A stretch of 59,205 nucleotides of DNA, from assembly GCA_029565395.1 (NCBI GenBank), contig JAKQOG010000151.1, positions 1 through 59,205 of the forward strand. The letters are read 5' to 3'. The notes beneath the pieces were generated by a model. That model was not told the DNA's origin. It did no database searches and was given only the letters and a program-made list of their open reading frames with translations. This DNA is from Candidatus Hydrogenedentota bacterium (lineage in GTDB: Bacteria > Hydrogenedentota > Hydrogenedentia > Hydrogenedentales > CAILVY01). The stretch's first letter is position 1; each line of letters begins with the position of its first letter. The position numbers and the translations under genes are program-made. Below, piece after piece: positions 25,256 through 34,707 of this stretch.

Positions 25256-27644
25256 CCTTTTCGATTCAATAAACAGCCTTCTTGAGCGGCACAAGCTGTT
25301 TATCGCGGCTTCCATAGGAATCCTGATTCTTCTTTCCGTGGCAAATCTTTTTCGCCTTCCCTATGACAACACCATCGAAACGATGCTGCCGGTGGATCGC
25401 GATATTATGCGGGACATGCGCTTTCTGCGCGAGTCAGGCTTTTCAGACAAGCTTGTAATTTCCTTCGGGCTCAAAGACGAAACACACACCCTGGAGGATT
25501 TGCTCCACGCGGCCGGCCAGTTTTCGGATAGGCTGGAACCACCCCTCGTCAAGGAGGTGATTAGCCGGATATCGCCACAAAACATGCCGCAGGAAATGGC
25601 CTCTTTTCTTCACTATCTGCCGCAGCTTCTGGGCCCCGAAGCCCTCGATGCCATGTCAAAGAAAATAAATCCAAAGGATGTCCAAGACCGGTTGCGGTTC
25701 ATCTATCGCCAGTCCTTGACCCCGGGCATTTCCTTCAGTATCCCCTATTTGCTGACGGATCCGCTGGGTGTGTCGTCCGGCATCGTAAACAATATTGGGA
25801 AGCTTTCCATGTCCCTCGGCTATGACGTGGTGGTGAAGGAGGGGCATCTCGTCAGCAAAGACAGCCGCCATACGATGATCATAGTCAAGACGCCGGTGAT
25901 TCTCACGGAGGGGTTTGGCGCGCGGGATCTGGTGAATTATTTACAGGAAAGGATAAAAGAACTTCCGGAGTATGTATCCGCCGATATCATTGCCGGGCAC
26001 ATGCACACGGTGGGCAACGAGGATACCGTTAAACGGGATATCTGGCTCATTACATGCATAGCCACGACATCATTTTTGCTGTTGTTTCTTTTTGTTTTCC
26101 GTGATCCCGTGGCGGTGGGGATCTTCCTCATTCCTGTCGGGGCCATACTTGTTTCCATCAGCATCACGGGATTTGTTTTTGATACGCTGTCGTACTTTGT
26201 CGTCGGGATGTGCAGCGTCATCGCCGGCATCGCCGACGATTACGGGATCTTTGTGTATGTGGCGGTCCGGAAAAAAGCCGGCGGCCTGGAATCCGTCAAG
26301 AAGGTGTTCACGCCGGTGCTCTTGGGTGGCCTGACCACCATAGGCACCTTTGCCGTGTTTTTTCTATCCAGCATTCCCGGATACCGGCAGCTTGCGTTTT
26401 TGTCCAGTGTCAGTATAGCCCTGTGCCTCGTGTTCACCTTGTTCCTTCTCCCCCACTATCTGAGCAAGGCCAAAATCGTTGAACCGGGTAAAACTATGCC
26501 CCCGCCAGCGATTCCCATCAGATCAAAAAGGTATGACCATTTCGTGATTGCATTGTGGGTATTGATCCTGGCGGCTATGATGATCCAAGCCAAAAATTTA
26601 CATATGGACAATGATATCGCCCGTTTTGACGGAGCGGGCCCAGAAGTGTTTTCCGCGGAGGATCGGTTCCACGAAACATGGGGGGGCAAGATCTTGCCTG
26701 CTATTCTGGTAGTTTCCGCCGGAACCCTTGAGGAAGCATATCAGGTCAATACGGAGATATATGAGGCCGCCAAACAAACGATCGGAGCGGATAATTTCAG
26801 CAGCCTTGCGGCCCTATGGCCGGGCATGAACACCCGGAAAGACAATCTCTTGCGCTGGCGGAATTTTTGGTCCCCGGAAAAAGAAGAGGAATTTAAAAAG
26901 CTGCTGTTGGAGCATGGCCGGGCCTTTGATTTCTCGGAAGATGCTTTTCAGCCTTTTTTCGAGCAATTGCATCAGACGCAAGATCTGACGGTGGAACCAG
27001 TGGGATTGGACTTTTTCGACCGGCTGAAAGACCAGTTCGTCGTTAAAAAACAAGGCGGGTACAACATACTGTCGTATTTCCCCGATCAGGCTGATTACAT
27101 CGCGGCATTGTCGGCGGTGTGCAGCGGGCATCCGGGAACCTTTGTCGTATCGCGCAAGCATTTTTCCAGCGAAATTTCCAATGCCCTCGGTTCGGAAATT
27201 GTGTATATTGCCATACTGTCCGTGCTCTTAACCGTGGCGTTTACCTTTATCTTGCTGAGAGACCTGAAAATGACCATTCTGGCCATGGTCCCGCTTGTAA
27301 CATGCATTGTCATGATTGCAGGGGCAATTCCCCTGTCCGGCTTGAAATTGTCCATGCCGAGTATCCTCGCCACGATGGTGGTGGTGGGCATTGTCACGGA
27401 TTACGGCGTGTTTATCGTGTATTACTGCAAAAATCGATATGAAACCGGAACGTATTTGGCGGTGACTTTTGCCGCAGCCACCACGCTGATCGGGACAGGC
27501 GCCCTTCTGTTTGCGCATCATCCGGTGATGTTTTCCATTGGCATGACGCTCACAACCGGAGTATTTGCAGGATATCTCTCCAGTTTGATCGTGATTCCCC
27601 CGCTATACAGATGCTGGGTCAATGAAAAGGACCAGATGGTATGA
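25245..27644 (+). CDS. MMPL/RND-family exporter (ApeM-like)
   Basis: A 799-residue inner-membrane transporter with the RND layout. TM1 (LFIAASIGILILLSVANLF) is followed by a large periplasmic loop and a bundle of five TMs (about 265-400, with sterol-sensing-like segment GMCSVIAGIADDYGIF). The same arrangement is then repeated: TM about 440, second loop, TM bundle about 650-790 (VVGIVTDYGVFIVYY). Both bundles carry the Asp in D-D/D-Y-G expected for proton relay. It is the probable extruder of the lipid product, with the LolA-like and DUF3261-like proteins on either side. Confidence 0.88.
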   Translation: MLNSLFDSINSLLERHKLFIAASIGILILLSVANLFRLPYDNTIETMLPVDRDIMRDMRFLRESGFSDKLVISFGLKDETHTLEDLLHAAGQFSDRLEPPLVKEVISRISPQNMPQEMASFLHYLPQLLGPEALDAMSKKINPKDVQDRLRFIYRQSLTPGISFSIPYLLTDPLGVSSGIVNNIGKLSMSLGYDVVVKEGHLVSKDSRHTMIIVKTPVILTEGFGARDLVNYLQERIKELPEYVSADIIAGHMHTVGNEDTVKRDIWLITCIATTSFLLLFLFVFRDPVAVGIFLIPVGAILVSISITGFVFDTLSYFVVGMCSVIAGIADDYGIFVYVAVRKKAGGLESVKKVFTPVLLGGLTTIGTFAVFFLSSIPGYRQLAFLSSVSIALCLVFTLFLLPHYLSKAKIVEPGKTMPPPAIPIRSKRYDHFVIALWVLILAAMMIQAKNLHMDNDIARFDGAGPEVFSAEDRFHETWGGKILPAILVVSAGTLEEAYQVNTEIYEAAKQTIGADNFSSLAALWPGMNTRKDNLLRWRNFWSPEKEEEFKKLLLEHGRAFDFSEDAFQPFFEQLHQTQDLTVEPVGLDFFDRLKDQFVVKKQGGYNILSYFPDQADYIAALSAVCSGHPGTFVVSRKHFSSEISNALGSEIVYIAILSVLLTVAFTFILLRDLKMTILAMVPLVTCIVMIAGAIPLSGLKLSMPSILATMVVVGIVTDYGVFIVYYCKNRYETGTYLAVTFAAATTLIGTGALLFAHHPVMFSIGMTLTTGVFAGYLSSLIVIPPLYRCWVNEKDQMV

Positions 27645-28315
27645 TGCGCACATGCATAACATTGTTGTTAACAGCCTTCATTACTTCGGGCTGCCACACC
27701 GTGCCGTTTCAAAAGACCCATTATATGCCACTAAAGGGTGTGGATCCGGCCCAGGTGCGCGCCCAGTTTATAGATCGGCTCCCGGCATCCTTTGAAACGA
27801 TAAACTCCACGGTATTTGCCTATCGCTTCTTGAAAGTTTCTTGCTTGGGGCCTGCGCGCATCGATATAGTGAACAATCGTTTTACCGTGATTGGCATGAA
27901 CCATGTTGGCGTAAAGCTGTTTGAATTGAATTATACGAATGGCGCTATTGGGGAGACCTATGTCTTCCCCGAGCTTCAAAAACATGAAAATTTCGCCAAG
28001 GGTGTATGCGAGGATATAGCAAGGATTTACCTGGACCTAGTGCCCCCCGAAACGGCACATATTGTGTTGAAAAAGCGCAAGGTCATTTTTCGCGCACACG
28101 CGGATGGCGGCGTGATGGAATATATCTTCGCAGGTCCGGACCAGTATTTAACGGAGAAACGGTTTTGTAAGGATGGCCGAAAAATCTGGTCTGTACGCTA
28201 TTATGAATATACAAGCGACCATGGGAAGGTGTTTCCGGGAGGAGTAGTTCTCCGGCATTATGGATACAACTATTACCTGGTTATACGGTTAAAGGAGATA
28301 CTTGAACATGAGTAA
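27641..28315 (+). CDS. DUF3261-like lipoprotein (ApeN-like)
   Basis: A 224-residue protein with a signal peptide and lipobox (LLLTAFITSGC, Cys about 18). The mature part is beta rich (ARIDIVNNRFTVIGMNHVGVKLFELNYTNG), which fits DUF3261 lipoproteins found beside MMPL and LolA-like genes in aryl polyene and flexirubin clusters. It is probably the outer-membrane acceptor of the exported lipid. ATG 27641 overlaps the exporter stop. Confidence 0.72.
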   Translation: MMRTCITLLLTAFITSGCHTVPFQKTHYMPLKGVDPAQVRAQFIDRLPASFETINSTVFAYRFLKVSCLGPARIDIVNNRFTVIGMNHVGVKLFELNYTNGAIGETYVFPELQKHENFAKGVCEDIARIYLDLVPPETAHIVLKKRKVIFRAHADGGVMEYIFAGPDQYLTEKRFCKDGRKIWSVRYYEYTSDHGKVFPGGVVLRHYGYNYYLVIRLKEILEHE

Positions 28316-28679
28316 ACTGACCAGGGAAATAAAAAATTACATGCACGATTTGAAAAGCCATCCGGAGGATGGGATTACGGCCTCGTTCAGTTTTCCCGAA
28401 GAATTCATCGGTTTTCGCGGGCATTTCCCGGGAAAACCCGTTTTACCAGGTGTGTGCAAGATCCAGGCGATACTATGCATGATCGAGACCGCCATGCAGA
28501 AAACGCCCAAGTTGAAGGAAGTGGCTTCCGCCAAATTTTTTGCTCCCATTACCGCCAATGAAGAAGCTTTTTTTACCGTGCGCATGATACCTCAAGGAGA
28601 GGACGAAGGCCGGGCCAAGGCGGTAATCCAACGGAAGGACAAAAAGATTGCTGAAATCCACCTGCGCGTATCGTTTTAG
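28308..28679 (+). CDS. FabZ/ApeI-like 3-hydroxyacyl-ACP dehydratase
   Basis: A 123-residue single hotdog protein. The catalytic-His segment FRGHFPGKPVLPGVCKIQ is intact at the His; the FabZ Glu that would follow is not in its usual place, as in ApeI-type enzymes. It would dehydrate 3-hydroxyacyl-ACP to enoyl-ACP, giving the conjugated chain. The start is ATG 28308 behind AAAGGAG, overlapping the lipoprotein gene by 8 nt; TTG 28302 is an alternative. It is the dehydratase with the better preserved active site, given the His-to-Gln change in the radical SAM fusion. Confidence 0.82.
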   Translation: MSKLTREIKNYMHDLKSHPEDGITASFSFPEEFIGFRGHFPGKPVLPGVCKIQAILCMIETAMQKTPKLKEVASAKFFAPITANEEAFFTVRMIPQGEDEGRAKAVIQRKDKKIAEIHLRVSF

Positions 28680-28697
28680 CGCATCCGAGGAGAGAAC

Positions 28698-29183
28698 ATG
28701 TTAAGACGAAGAACCGGCGGATATTTTGAGCGCATAGAAGGGGCGCCCGCCCCCATATCCATCCTGGTGAAACGGCGGGTGGCGTTAAGTGAAGTGGATG
28801 TGATGGGGATCGCCTGGCATGGCCGCTATCCTGTTTTTTTCGAAGAGGCGTGGCAAGCGATGGCCCGCCAGTGCGGATTGTCCTACCAGGATTTTTTCGA
28901 AGCCAACGTGCAAGCGCCGATAGTTCAGATCCATATTGATTACCACCGGCCCCTCCGGCTTGAAGAAGAATTTACCGTCCGCACGCTGATTCCCTGGTGT
29001 GAAGGCGCCAAGTTCCTGACGGAATACGAAATACGAGCGCATGACGGAACCTTAATCACCACGGGGTATACCGTGCAGTTATTCATTGACGGACGTACGG
29101 GAGAACCCTTGATTGCTTCTCCGGATCTTCTGGAAAGAATGCGCGCCCGGTGGAAGGCGGGAGAGTTTTCATGTCTCGAATGA
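28698..29183 (+). CDS. 4-hydroxybenzoyl-CoA-thioesterase-like hotdog protein (ApeK-like)
   Basis: A 161-residue hotdog thioesterase. The family signature with its Asp is DVMGIAWHGRYPVFFEEAW (about 34-52). Strand-helix pattern and length match the 4HBT family. The equivalent gene in aryl polyene clusters is ApeK. It may release the chain, or clear stalled carriers. The end overlaps the next gene's start by 13 nt. Confidence 0.82.
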   Translation: MLRRRTGGYFERIEGAPAPISILVKRRVALSEVDVMGIAWHGRYPVFFEEAWQAMARQCGLSYQDFFEANVQAPIVQIHIDYHRPLRLEEEFTVRTLIPWCEGAKFLTEYEIRAHDGTLITTGYTVQLFIDGRTGEPLIASPDLLERMRARWKAGEFSCLE

Positions 29184-30301
29184 ACCCGGTCATAGTGGCC
29201 TGCGATATGACGACCGCTTATGGCGAAGGCATTGGGGCATGCTGGGACGGGCTCCTGTCCAACACACGCGCCATCCGGAAGGTAACACGGTTTTCCACGC
29301 AATCCTTTCACAGTTCAAAGGCGGGCATCGTTGAAGGGCTTCAATACAAGCAGGATGCCTCTCTCGCAGTGCAACTGTTAGAACCGCTTTTCCGAAAACA
29401 TGCCGCCAAGATACCACCGGATGCGCTTGTAATCCTTGCCACCACTGTAGGGGAAATCGATCTCCTCGAAAGGAGTGTATTGGAAGGCACTGGCAATGCC
29501 GAATTAAGCCGTCCCGCACTACTGCTGGACAAGGTGAAGGGGTTTGCCGGTCTTGAAGACGATGGCATGGTCATTTCTAATGCCTGCGCCTCTTCCAGCA
29601 CGGCCATCGGTTTTGCAGCCGGACTCATTGACAGCGGAAACCGTGATTGTGTTTTAGTCGTTGCGGTGGACGCGGTGACGGAATTTGTATTTTCCGGGTT
29701 CTCTTCCTTAATGGCACTCGATCCGGATACCGCTAAACCCTTCGACAAAAACAGGGCGGGATTGAGTCTGGGAGAGGGTGCTGGTTTTGTGCTGCTCATG
29801 AAACGGGAAAGGGCTGAAAAGGAAGGTCATTCCATTATGGGCGAAGTGGCGGGCTGGGCCGTATCGGAAGACGCCAACCATATGACCGGCCCCTCGCGGG
29901 AGGGCGTCGGGCTGCGTTTGTCTATACAAAAAGCCTTGAAAAAGGCAGGTTTGCCCAGCGGAGAAGTCGGCGCCATATCCAGTCACGGTACGGGAACCGT
30001 CTATAACGATTCCATGGAGATGAAGGCGTATAACGCTGTTTTCGCGGACCGCATGGTGCCGATCTATTCCATAAAAGGGGCTCTTGGGCACACGATGGGC
30101 GCCGCTGGCTTGATTGAAACAGTAATTGCACTTGAGGTTTTAAAAAAAAGAATCATTCCCTCCACTGTAGGATTAACTGATATTGATCCGGAGGCCGCTG
30201 GGTGGGTGTCATGTGAAAAACGCTCCCTGGACAAACAAGTGGTCTTGATTAACAACGCCGGATTTGGCGGAGTCAATGCAAGCTTGGTGATAAAACCATA
30301 A
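29171..30301 (+). CDS. 3-ketoacyl-ACP synthase, active (pair A)
   Basis: A 376-residue ketosynthase with start ATG 29171 behind GGGAGA. The nucleophile is Cys139 (SNACASSSTAIG), and both His motifs are present (SSHGTGT; KGALGHTMGAAG). The N-terminal part is shorter than in FabF. It is followed by a small ketosynthase-like protein without catalytic residues, an arrangement equivalent to ApeO plus the chain-length-factor-like ApeC. This pair probably sets the length of one polyene chain. Confidence 0.87.
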   Translation: MSRMNPVIVACDMTTAYGEGIGACWDGLLSNTRAIRKVTRFSTQSFHSSKAGIVEGLQYKQDASLAVQLLEPLFRKHAAKIPPDALVILATTVGEIDLLERSVLEGTGNAELSRPALLLDKVKGFAGLEDDGMVISNACASSSTAIGFAAGLIDSGNRDCVLVVAVDAVTEFVFSGFSSLMALDPDTAKPFDKNRAGLSLGEGAGFVLLMKRERAEKEGHSIMGEVAGWAVSEDANHMTGPSREGVGLRLSIQKALKKAGLPSGEVGAISSHGTGTVYNDSMEMKAYNAVFADRMVPIYSIKGALGHTMGAAGLIETVIALEVLKKRIIPSTVGLTDIDPEAAGWVSCEKRSLDKQVVLINNAGFGGVNASLVIKP

Positions 30302-30318
30302 AAGAGTAAAAACATTTT

Positions 30319-30903
30319 ATGCGAACAAACCAACAGGATAGACCCGGAAAGGAAGCATGCGGTTGGATCAAAGGGGATCACTGCGGTTGCGCCCTAAAAG
30401 GTCTCACGTGGCCGTTTACGGAGTTCAAGACGTTGACCGCTCAATTACTGCACGACCATATTCTGGCCTATCCCATTGAAAATTTTGCGCGGTTTGATGA
30501 AGCGTCCAGACATGTCACTCTTTCCGCGGCGCTGGCCCTTTATGATGCCGGCATTGCCTACGCGAAGGGAAAGAAACAAAATATAGGAATACTAGGGACG
30601 AATCCGGATGGCGCCCTGATTTCGAATCTTGCCTATTTCGAGGATTATTTAGCGGGCGGCAGAACGCTTGGCCGCGCGAAGTTCTTCATATATACACTTC
30701 CATCGAGTCCTTTGGCTGAAGCAGCCATCCACCTCGGTTTGCAAGGCCCGATGACGTATATGTTAGCGGCCAAGACTCCCCGGGAAACACTGTGGGCGCA
30801 CGCCGGTTTATTGATAAAGAACGAAGAGGTGGAGGCCATGCTGGTTATCAGCAGTACTTCAGAAGCAACGGAATGCCGCGTTTTAACAGGAGAATATGCG
30901 TGA
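30319..30903 (+). CDS. Chain-length-factor-like truncated ketosynthase homologue (pair A, ApeC-like)
   Basis: A 194-residue protein matching only the N-terminal thiolase-fold half of ketosynthases (VTLSAALALYDAGIAYAKGK, then IGILGTNPDGALISNLAYFEDYL, then MTYMLAAKTPRETL). The position of the catalytic Cys is occupied by the AAKT segment, and no His motifs exist. The size and position after an active ketosynthase match ApeC-type chain-length factors, which form heterodimers with the ketosynthase and shape its pocket. Its TGA overlaps the GTG start of the next gene. Confidence 0.7.
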   Translation: MRTNQQDRPGKEACGWIKGDHCGCALKGLTWPFTEFKTLTAQLLHDHILAYPIENFARFDEASRHVTLSAALALYDAGIAYAKGKKQNIGILGTNPDGALISNLAYFEDYLAGGRTLGRAKFFIYTLPSSPLAEAAIHLGLQGPMTYMLAAKTPRETLWAHAGLLIKNEEVEAMLVISSTSEATECRVLTGEYA

Positions 30904-32159
30904 AGATACAACTTATTTACCCGAAGTGGCCGAAACTGAAGAATCAACCGGAATTCAATCTTCCCCCGCATGGTCCTGTGTGCTTTGCCGCTACGCTTCC
31001 CAGTGATGTGGAGATCGCGTTTTGCGACGAAAATGTTGACGATTTACAGATCGCGGATGATGCAGATCTGATTTGTATGTCGGTTATGCTGAGTTGTCAA
31101 ATTCCGCGGGCGTGGGAAATTGCGGATCACTGCCGCGCAATGGGAAAAACGGTCCTCTTCGGCGGGATTGCATCGATGCTCCATTACGAGGAGACTCTTG
31201 AACATGCGGACAGTGTTTTTCTGGGTGAGACAGAAGGGAGGATGGAAGATGTCTTGAAGGATTTTCGCGAAGGACGCTTGCAAAAGACCTACAACTTCTT
31301 TCATGATTTTCCGGATACAAGACTCATCGGCACCGCCCGCAGGGATATACTCCACCGCGAACGGTACACGTTTCGCGGGTTGCAGATGGTGGATCTGGTG
31401 CACGCGTCCCGTGGCTGCCATTTCAATTGTTTCCCCTGTTGCACGCCATACCTGGGAGGGCGCCGTTTCCGCCCCCGCCCGTTCGACAATGTGGTGAGGG
31501 AAATGGAAAGCATAGAGAATAACCGTTTATTCATTGTGGATAATTCACTTGCACAGGATGATGAGTGGGAAAAGGGCCTGTTTAAAGCCATTGCACCCCT
31601 GAAAAAGAAGTGGGTATCGCATCCCATAAAAGATATTGATGAAATACTCGATTTGGCGGTAAAAGCCGGGTGCTGGTATGTATACCAGGCGATTATTGAC
31701 ACTTCCGATCATATCCGGAGCCGCATTATGCGATTGAAAGAACGCGGCCTCGGCGTGGAAGGCACGGTAATTCTCGGCATGGATGATCATGATGAGGATT
31801 ATATTAAACGGCTGGTGGATTTTCTTATCGAAGTCGAGCTTGACATGGCGGAGTTTACAATTTTGACCCCTTTCCCGCACACGCCGATTCGGCAACAGTT
31901 GGCCGAAGAAGGACGCATCTTGCATAATGACTGGAAGCGGTATACGGGAGCGGAAGTGGTCTATAAACCAGCCAAAATGAGCATAGACTCGTTGCAGGAA
32001 ATGTTTGAATATGCCTGGAATACCTTTTATGCGGACTTTAGCAAAGAAGTAAAGATGGGGAAAATGTATTATAAGGTTGTAGAGAAAGAAATGCTGGATG
32101 GCACTTATCGCAGCCCCCGGCTTGATCCACAGCGGCGCCGGAGAAACAATAAGCCATGA
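30900..32159 (+). CDS. B12-binding-type radical SAM enzyme (1 of 3)
   Basis: A 419-residue enzyme. The start is GTG 30900 behind CAGGAG, overlapping the previous stop (GTGA); the longer frame to 30792 lies inside the upstream gene. Residues 1-140 have the Rossmann-like B12-binding layout (KIQLIYPKW, DADLICMSVML, GKTVLFGGIAS, VFLGETEG) without the lower-ligand motif D-x-H-x2-G. The radical SAM core has C173-x3-C177-x2-C180 (RGCHFNCFPCC). Relatives methylate or cyclise unactivated carbons. It is coupled to the next radical SAM gene, which implies related or sequential steps on the same intermediate. Confidence 0.85.
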   Translation: MKIQLIYPKWPKLKNQPEFNLPPHGPVCFAATLPSDVEIAFCDENVDDLQIADDADLICMSVMLSCQIPRAWEIADHCRAMGKTVLFGGIASMLHYEETLEHADSVFLGETEGRMEDVLKDFREGRLQKTYNFFHDFPDTRLIGTARRDILHRERYTFRGLQMVDLVHASRGCHFNCFPCCTPYLGGRRFRPRPFDNVVREMESIENNRLFIVDNSLAQDDEWEKGLFKAIAPLKKKWVSHPIKDIDEILDLAVKAGCWYVYQAIIDTSDHIRSRIMRLKERGLGVEGTVILGMDDHDEDYIKRLVDFLIEVELDMAEFTILTPFPHTPIRQQLAEEGRILHNDWKRYTGAEVVYKPAKMSIDSLQEMFEYAWNTFYADFSKEVKMGKMYYKVVEKEMLDGTYRSPRLDPQRRRRNNKP

Positions 32160-33517
32160 GAGTGTTGCTGATATCGGCGAATACCGCCAGCACGCCATAC
32201 TCAGTCTATCCCCTGGGCCTGAGCATGGTGGCTGCCCGTGTGCATCAGGCGGGTCATGAGGTTAAACAGTACGACTTCCTGGCAAGCGGCAGATCGTTCG
32301 ATGCACTGCAGCAGGAAGTGAACGGCTTTTCCCCGGAGGTTATCGGAATATCCATCCGAAACATAGACAATGTCAATCTGTTAAACGAACAACGCTACCT
32401 TGATGCGGTGAGCGATATCGTAATGAACCTGCGCACGGCGAGCCGCGCGAAAATCATTTTAGGGGGATCGGGCTTTTCGATTATTCCGGAGGCCATCCTG
32501 AATAAAACAGGCGCGGATTATGGGATAGTAGGCGAAGGGGAAGAGCAATTGCTGGTTTTTCTGGATAACGCCGTCCAAGGAAAATACCCGGAAGAGAAAA
32601 TTCTGCATTCGGCGGAAAGACTGCCGGCCCATCAAATACCTTCCGCTTTATACGATAGCGGGTTGATGGAATTCTACCTGCAAAGCGGCCATGTCGCGTC
32701 GATCCAAACAAAGCGGGGCTGTACACAGGCATGTGCGTATTGTTCGTATCCGTTGCTGGAAGGCCACTCGATTCGGCCCCGGGCGTCCAAGGATATTGTC
32801 GACGACATAGAAACGTTACTTGAAAAACACAAGGCCCAGTATATTTTTTTCACCGATTCTGTTTTTAACGACAATCAGGGGAACTACTTGGCCGTTCTGC
32901 ATGAAATGAAGAATAGAAAACTCGTTGTGCCCTGGACCGCCTTCTTCAAGCCTGACGGGCTGACGAAGGAATCAATTGCCCTGATGAAAGAGACCGGGCT
33001 TGCCGCTGCGGAGATCGGGGCAGACGCACCCACGGACGCCACGTTGAAGGGCTTGGGAAAATCCTTTTCTTTTAATGATGTTCGTTCGTGCAATGACCTG
33101 TTTTTAGACCATGAAATCGCGACCGCCCATTATTTTATGTTCGGATGCCCCGGCGAGACTCAAGAAACCGTGGCGGAGGGGATTGAGAACATTAAGGGGT
33201 TGAAAAAAACGGTATCCTTCATTTTTATGGGCATCCGGATCCTGCCGCAAACAAAGCTGGCCACGTTAGCGGAAACTCAAGGAATTATATCTGCTGATCA
33301 AGATCTGCTCGAACCAGTTTACTACATCGCCCCCGGAATCGATCCAACATGGCTTACCGACACGCTTACGGCGGCGTTTAGCGGGGTGCGCAATTGTGTG
33401 TTTCCCCCGGATTCCCTGGATGACAGCCTGGCATTTCTTCATAAGCTGGGATACACGGGTTCGCTTTGGGACATGCTCATTCCAAAAAATTCTACTCGGG
33501 GGCACAGACGGAAGTGA
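32156..33517 (+). CDS. B12-binding-type radical SAM enzyme (2 of 3)
   Basis: A 453-residue enzyme with an N-terminal B12-binding-type domain (VLLISANTASTPYSVYPLGL, then EVIGISIRNIDN, then IILGGSGFS, then YGIVGEGEE). The radical SAM core has C189-x3-C193-x2-C196 (KRGCTQACAYCSYP). It overlaps both neighbours by 1-4 nt (ATGA at 32156; TGATG at 33515). It could carry out a methyl transfer or C-C bond formation on the acyl chain; the substrate is not deducible. It is clearly different in sequence from the gene before it, so the two are not a recent duplication. Confidence 0.85.
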   Translation: MRVLLISANTASTPYSVYPLGLSMVAARVHQAGHEVKQYDFLASGRSFDALQQEVNGFSPEVIGISIRNIDNVNLLNEQRYLDAVSDIVMNLRTASRAKIILGGSGFSIIPEAILNKTGADYGIVGEGEEQLLVFLDNAVQGKYPEEKILHSAERLPAHQIPSALYDSGLMEFYLQSGHVASIQTKRGCTQACAYCSYPLLEGHSIRPRASKDIVDDIETLLEKHKAQYIFFTDSVFNDNQGNYLAVLHEMKNRKLVVPWTAFFKPDGLTKESIALMKETGLAAAEIGADAPTDATLKGLGKSFSFNDVRSCNDLFLDHEIATAHYFMFGCPGETQETVAEGIENIKGLKKTVSFIFMGIRILPQTKLATLAETQGIISADQDLLEPVYYIAPGIDPTWLTDTLTAAFSGVRNCVFPPDSLDDSLAFLHKLGYTGSLWDMLIPKNSTRGHRRK

Positions 33518-34707
33518 TGCCGAAAACGCCAAACGATATTTCGCGTATCTGGGCCGTAATACCGGTCTTTAACAACAAGGATACGGTGGTGGATGTTGCC
33601 CGCCAGGCACGGCATTGGTTGGAACATGTCGTGGTGGTGGATGACGGATCAACGGACACGGACGTTGAAAAATTGTTTTCCGGGGCGGATATAACCGTTC
33701 TCAAACATGAACGGAATCTTGGCAAGGGGGCGGCATTGTGCACGGCCTTGAATTATCTCCATGGCAAGGATGCGGTGTATATGCTTACCCTCGATGCCGA
33801 CGGCCAGCATGATCCCAATGATATCGAGCATTTTCTCCCGCTGCTCCAAGAAGACGATGGAACCATTATTCTGGGAGTCCGGGACTTTAACGCGCCGAAC
33901 GTTCCAAAGAGCAGCCGGTTCGGACGCGCTTTTTCCAATTTTTGGCTGCATCTTGAAACCGGACAGATGGTGGAGGATTCCCAAAGTGGATTTCGTGCAT
34001 ATCCTGTGAACTATCTCGCGCAGATGAAGCTGGAGGGCCGGCGGTATGATTTTGAGGTAGAGGTGCTCACGCGCGCGGTATGGTCCGGATTAACATTGAA
34101 ACAAGTTCCTATTCGCGTGTTCTATCCCCCGGCGGAATTGCGGGTAAGCAGTTTCCGCCCGGTTCTGGATAATGTACGCATCTCGTTGATGCACATGCGC
34201 CTGGTTGGCCGGCGGCTCATACCGTGGCCACATCCTAAATTAATCAAACGGGGCCGGGCAGGAAATGCGATAAATTCACTGATGCATCCCATTGCTTTGT
34301 TGAAACGACTGCTACGTGAAAACGCCACCCCCTTGGGATTGGCCGTTTCCGCCGGCGTGGGAATCTTTATGGGAACGCTTCCCCTGATTTTCATGCATAT
34401 CCTGGCGATTGCATATGTAACGGCCCGTTTGCATCTTAATGCGGTAATGGCGCTTGCGGTACAGAACCTCTGCATGCCGCCCTTTGTGCCGTTAGCCTGC
34501 ATTGGTGTCGGACACTTTGTGTTGTACAGGCAAGGATTCGATGATGTGACATGGCGAACGGTTGTCTTGGAACTTCCGGATCGCCTGTTGGAATGGCTGA
34601 TCGGCTCTCTAATCCTGGCCCCCGTATTGGCCTCTGTCATGGGAGTTATTGTATTCATTTTTGCACGGTTGTTTCAGCGAATGTCGATGGGGCAGACCAA
34701 TGGATAA
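33517..34707 (+). CDS. Family 2 glycosyltransferase with C-terminal DUF2062 membrane domain
   Basis: A 396-residue protein. The GT-A domain (1-230) has the start WAVIPVFNNKDTV, the DGS motif VVVDDGSTD, and metal-binding LDADGQHDP. The C-terminal 150 residues match DUF2062, with several membrane spans (GLAVSAGVGIFMGTLPLIF, LEWLIGSLILAPVLASVMGV). GT2-DUF2062 proteins recur in aryl polyene/flexirubin-type clusters and probably glycosylate a membrane lipid. It is coupled to the next gene by overlap with the acyltransferase start at 34700. Confidence 0.85.
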   Translation: MPKTPNDISRIWAVIPVFNNKDTVVDVARQARHWLEHVVVVDDGSTDTDVEKLFSGADITVLKHERNLGKGAALCTALNYLHGKDAVYMLTLDADGQHDPNDIEHFLPLLQEDDGTIILGVRDFNAPNVPKSSRFGRAFSNFWLHLETGQMVEDSQSGFRAYPVNYLAQMKLEGRRYDFEVEVLTRAVWSGLTLKQVPIRVFYPPAELRVSSFRPVLDNVRISLMHMRLVGRRLIPWPHPKLIKRGRAGNAINSLMHPIALLKRLLRENATPLGLAVSAGVGIFMGTLPLIFMHILAIAYVTARLHLNAVMALAVQNLCMPPFVPLACIGVGHFVLYRQGFDDVTWRTVVLELPDRLLEWLIGSLILAPVLASVMGVIVFIFARLFQRMSMGQTNG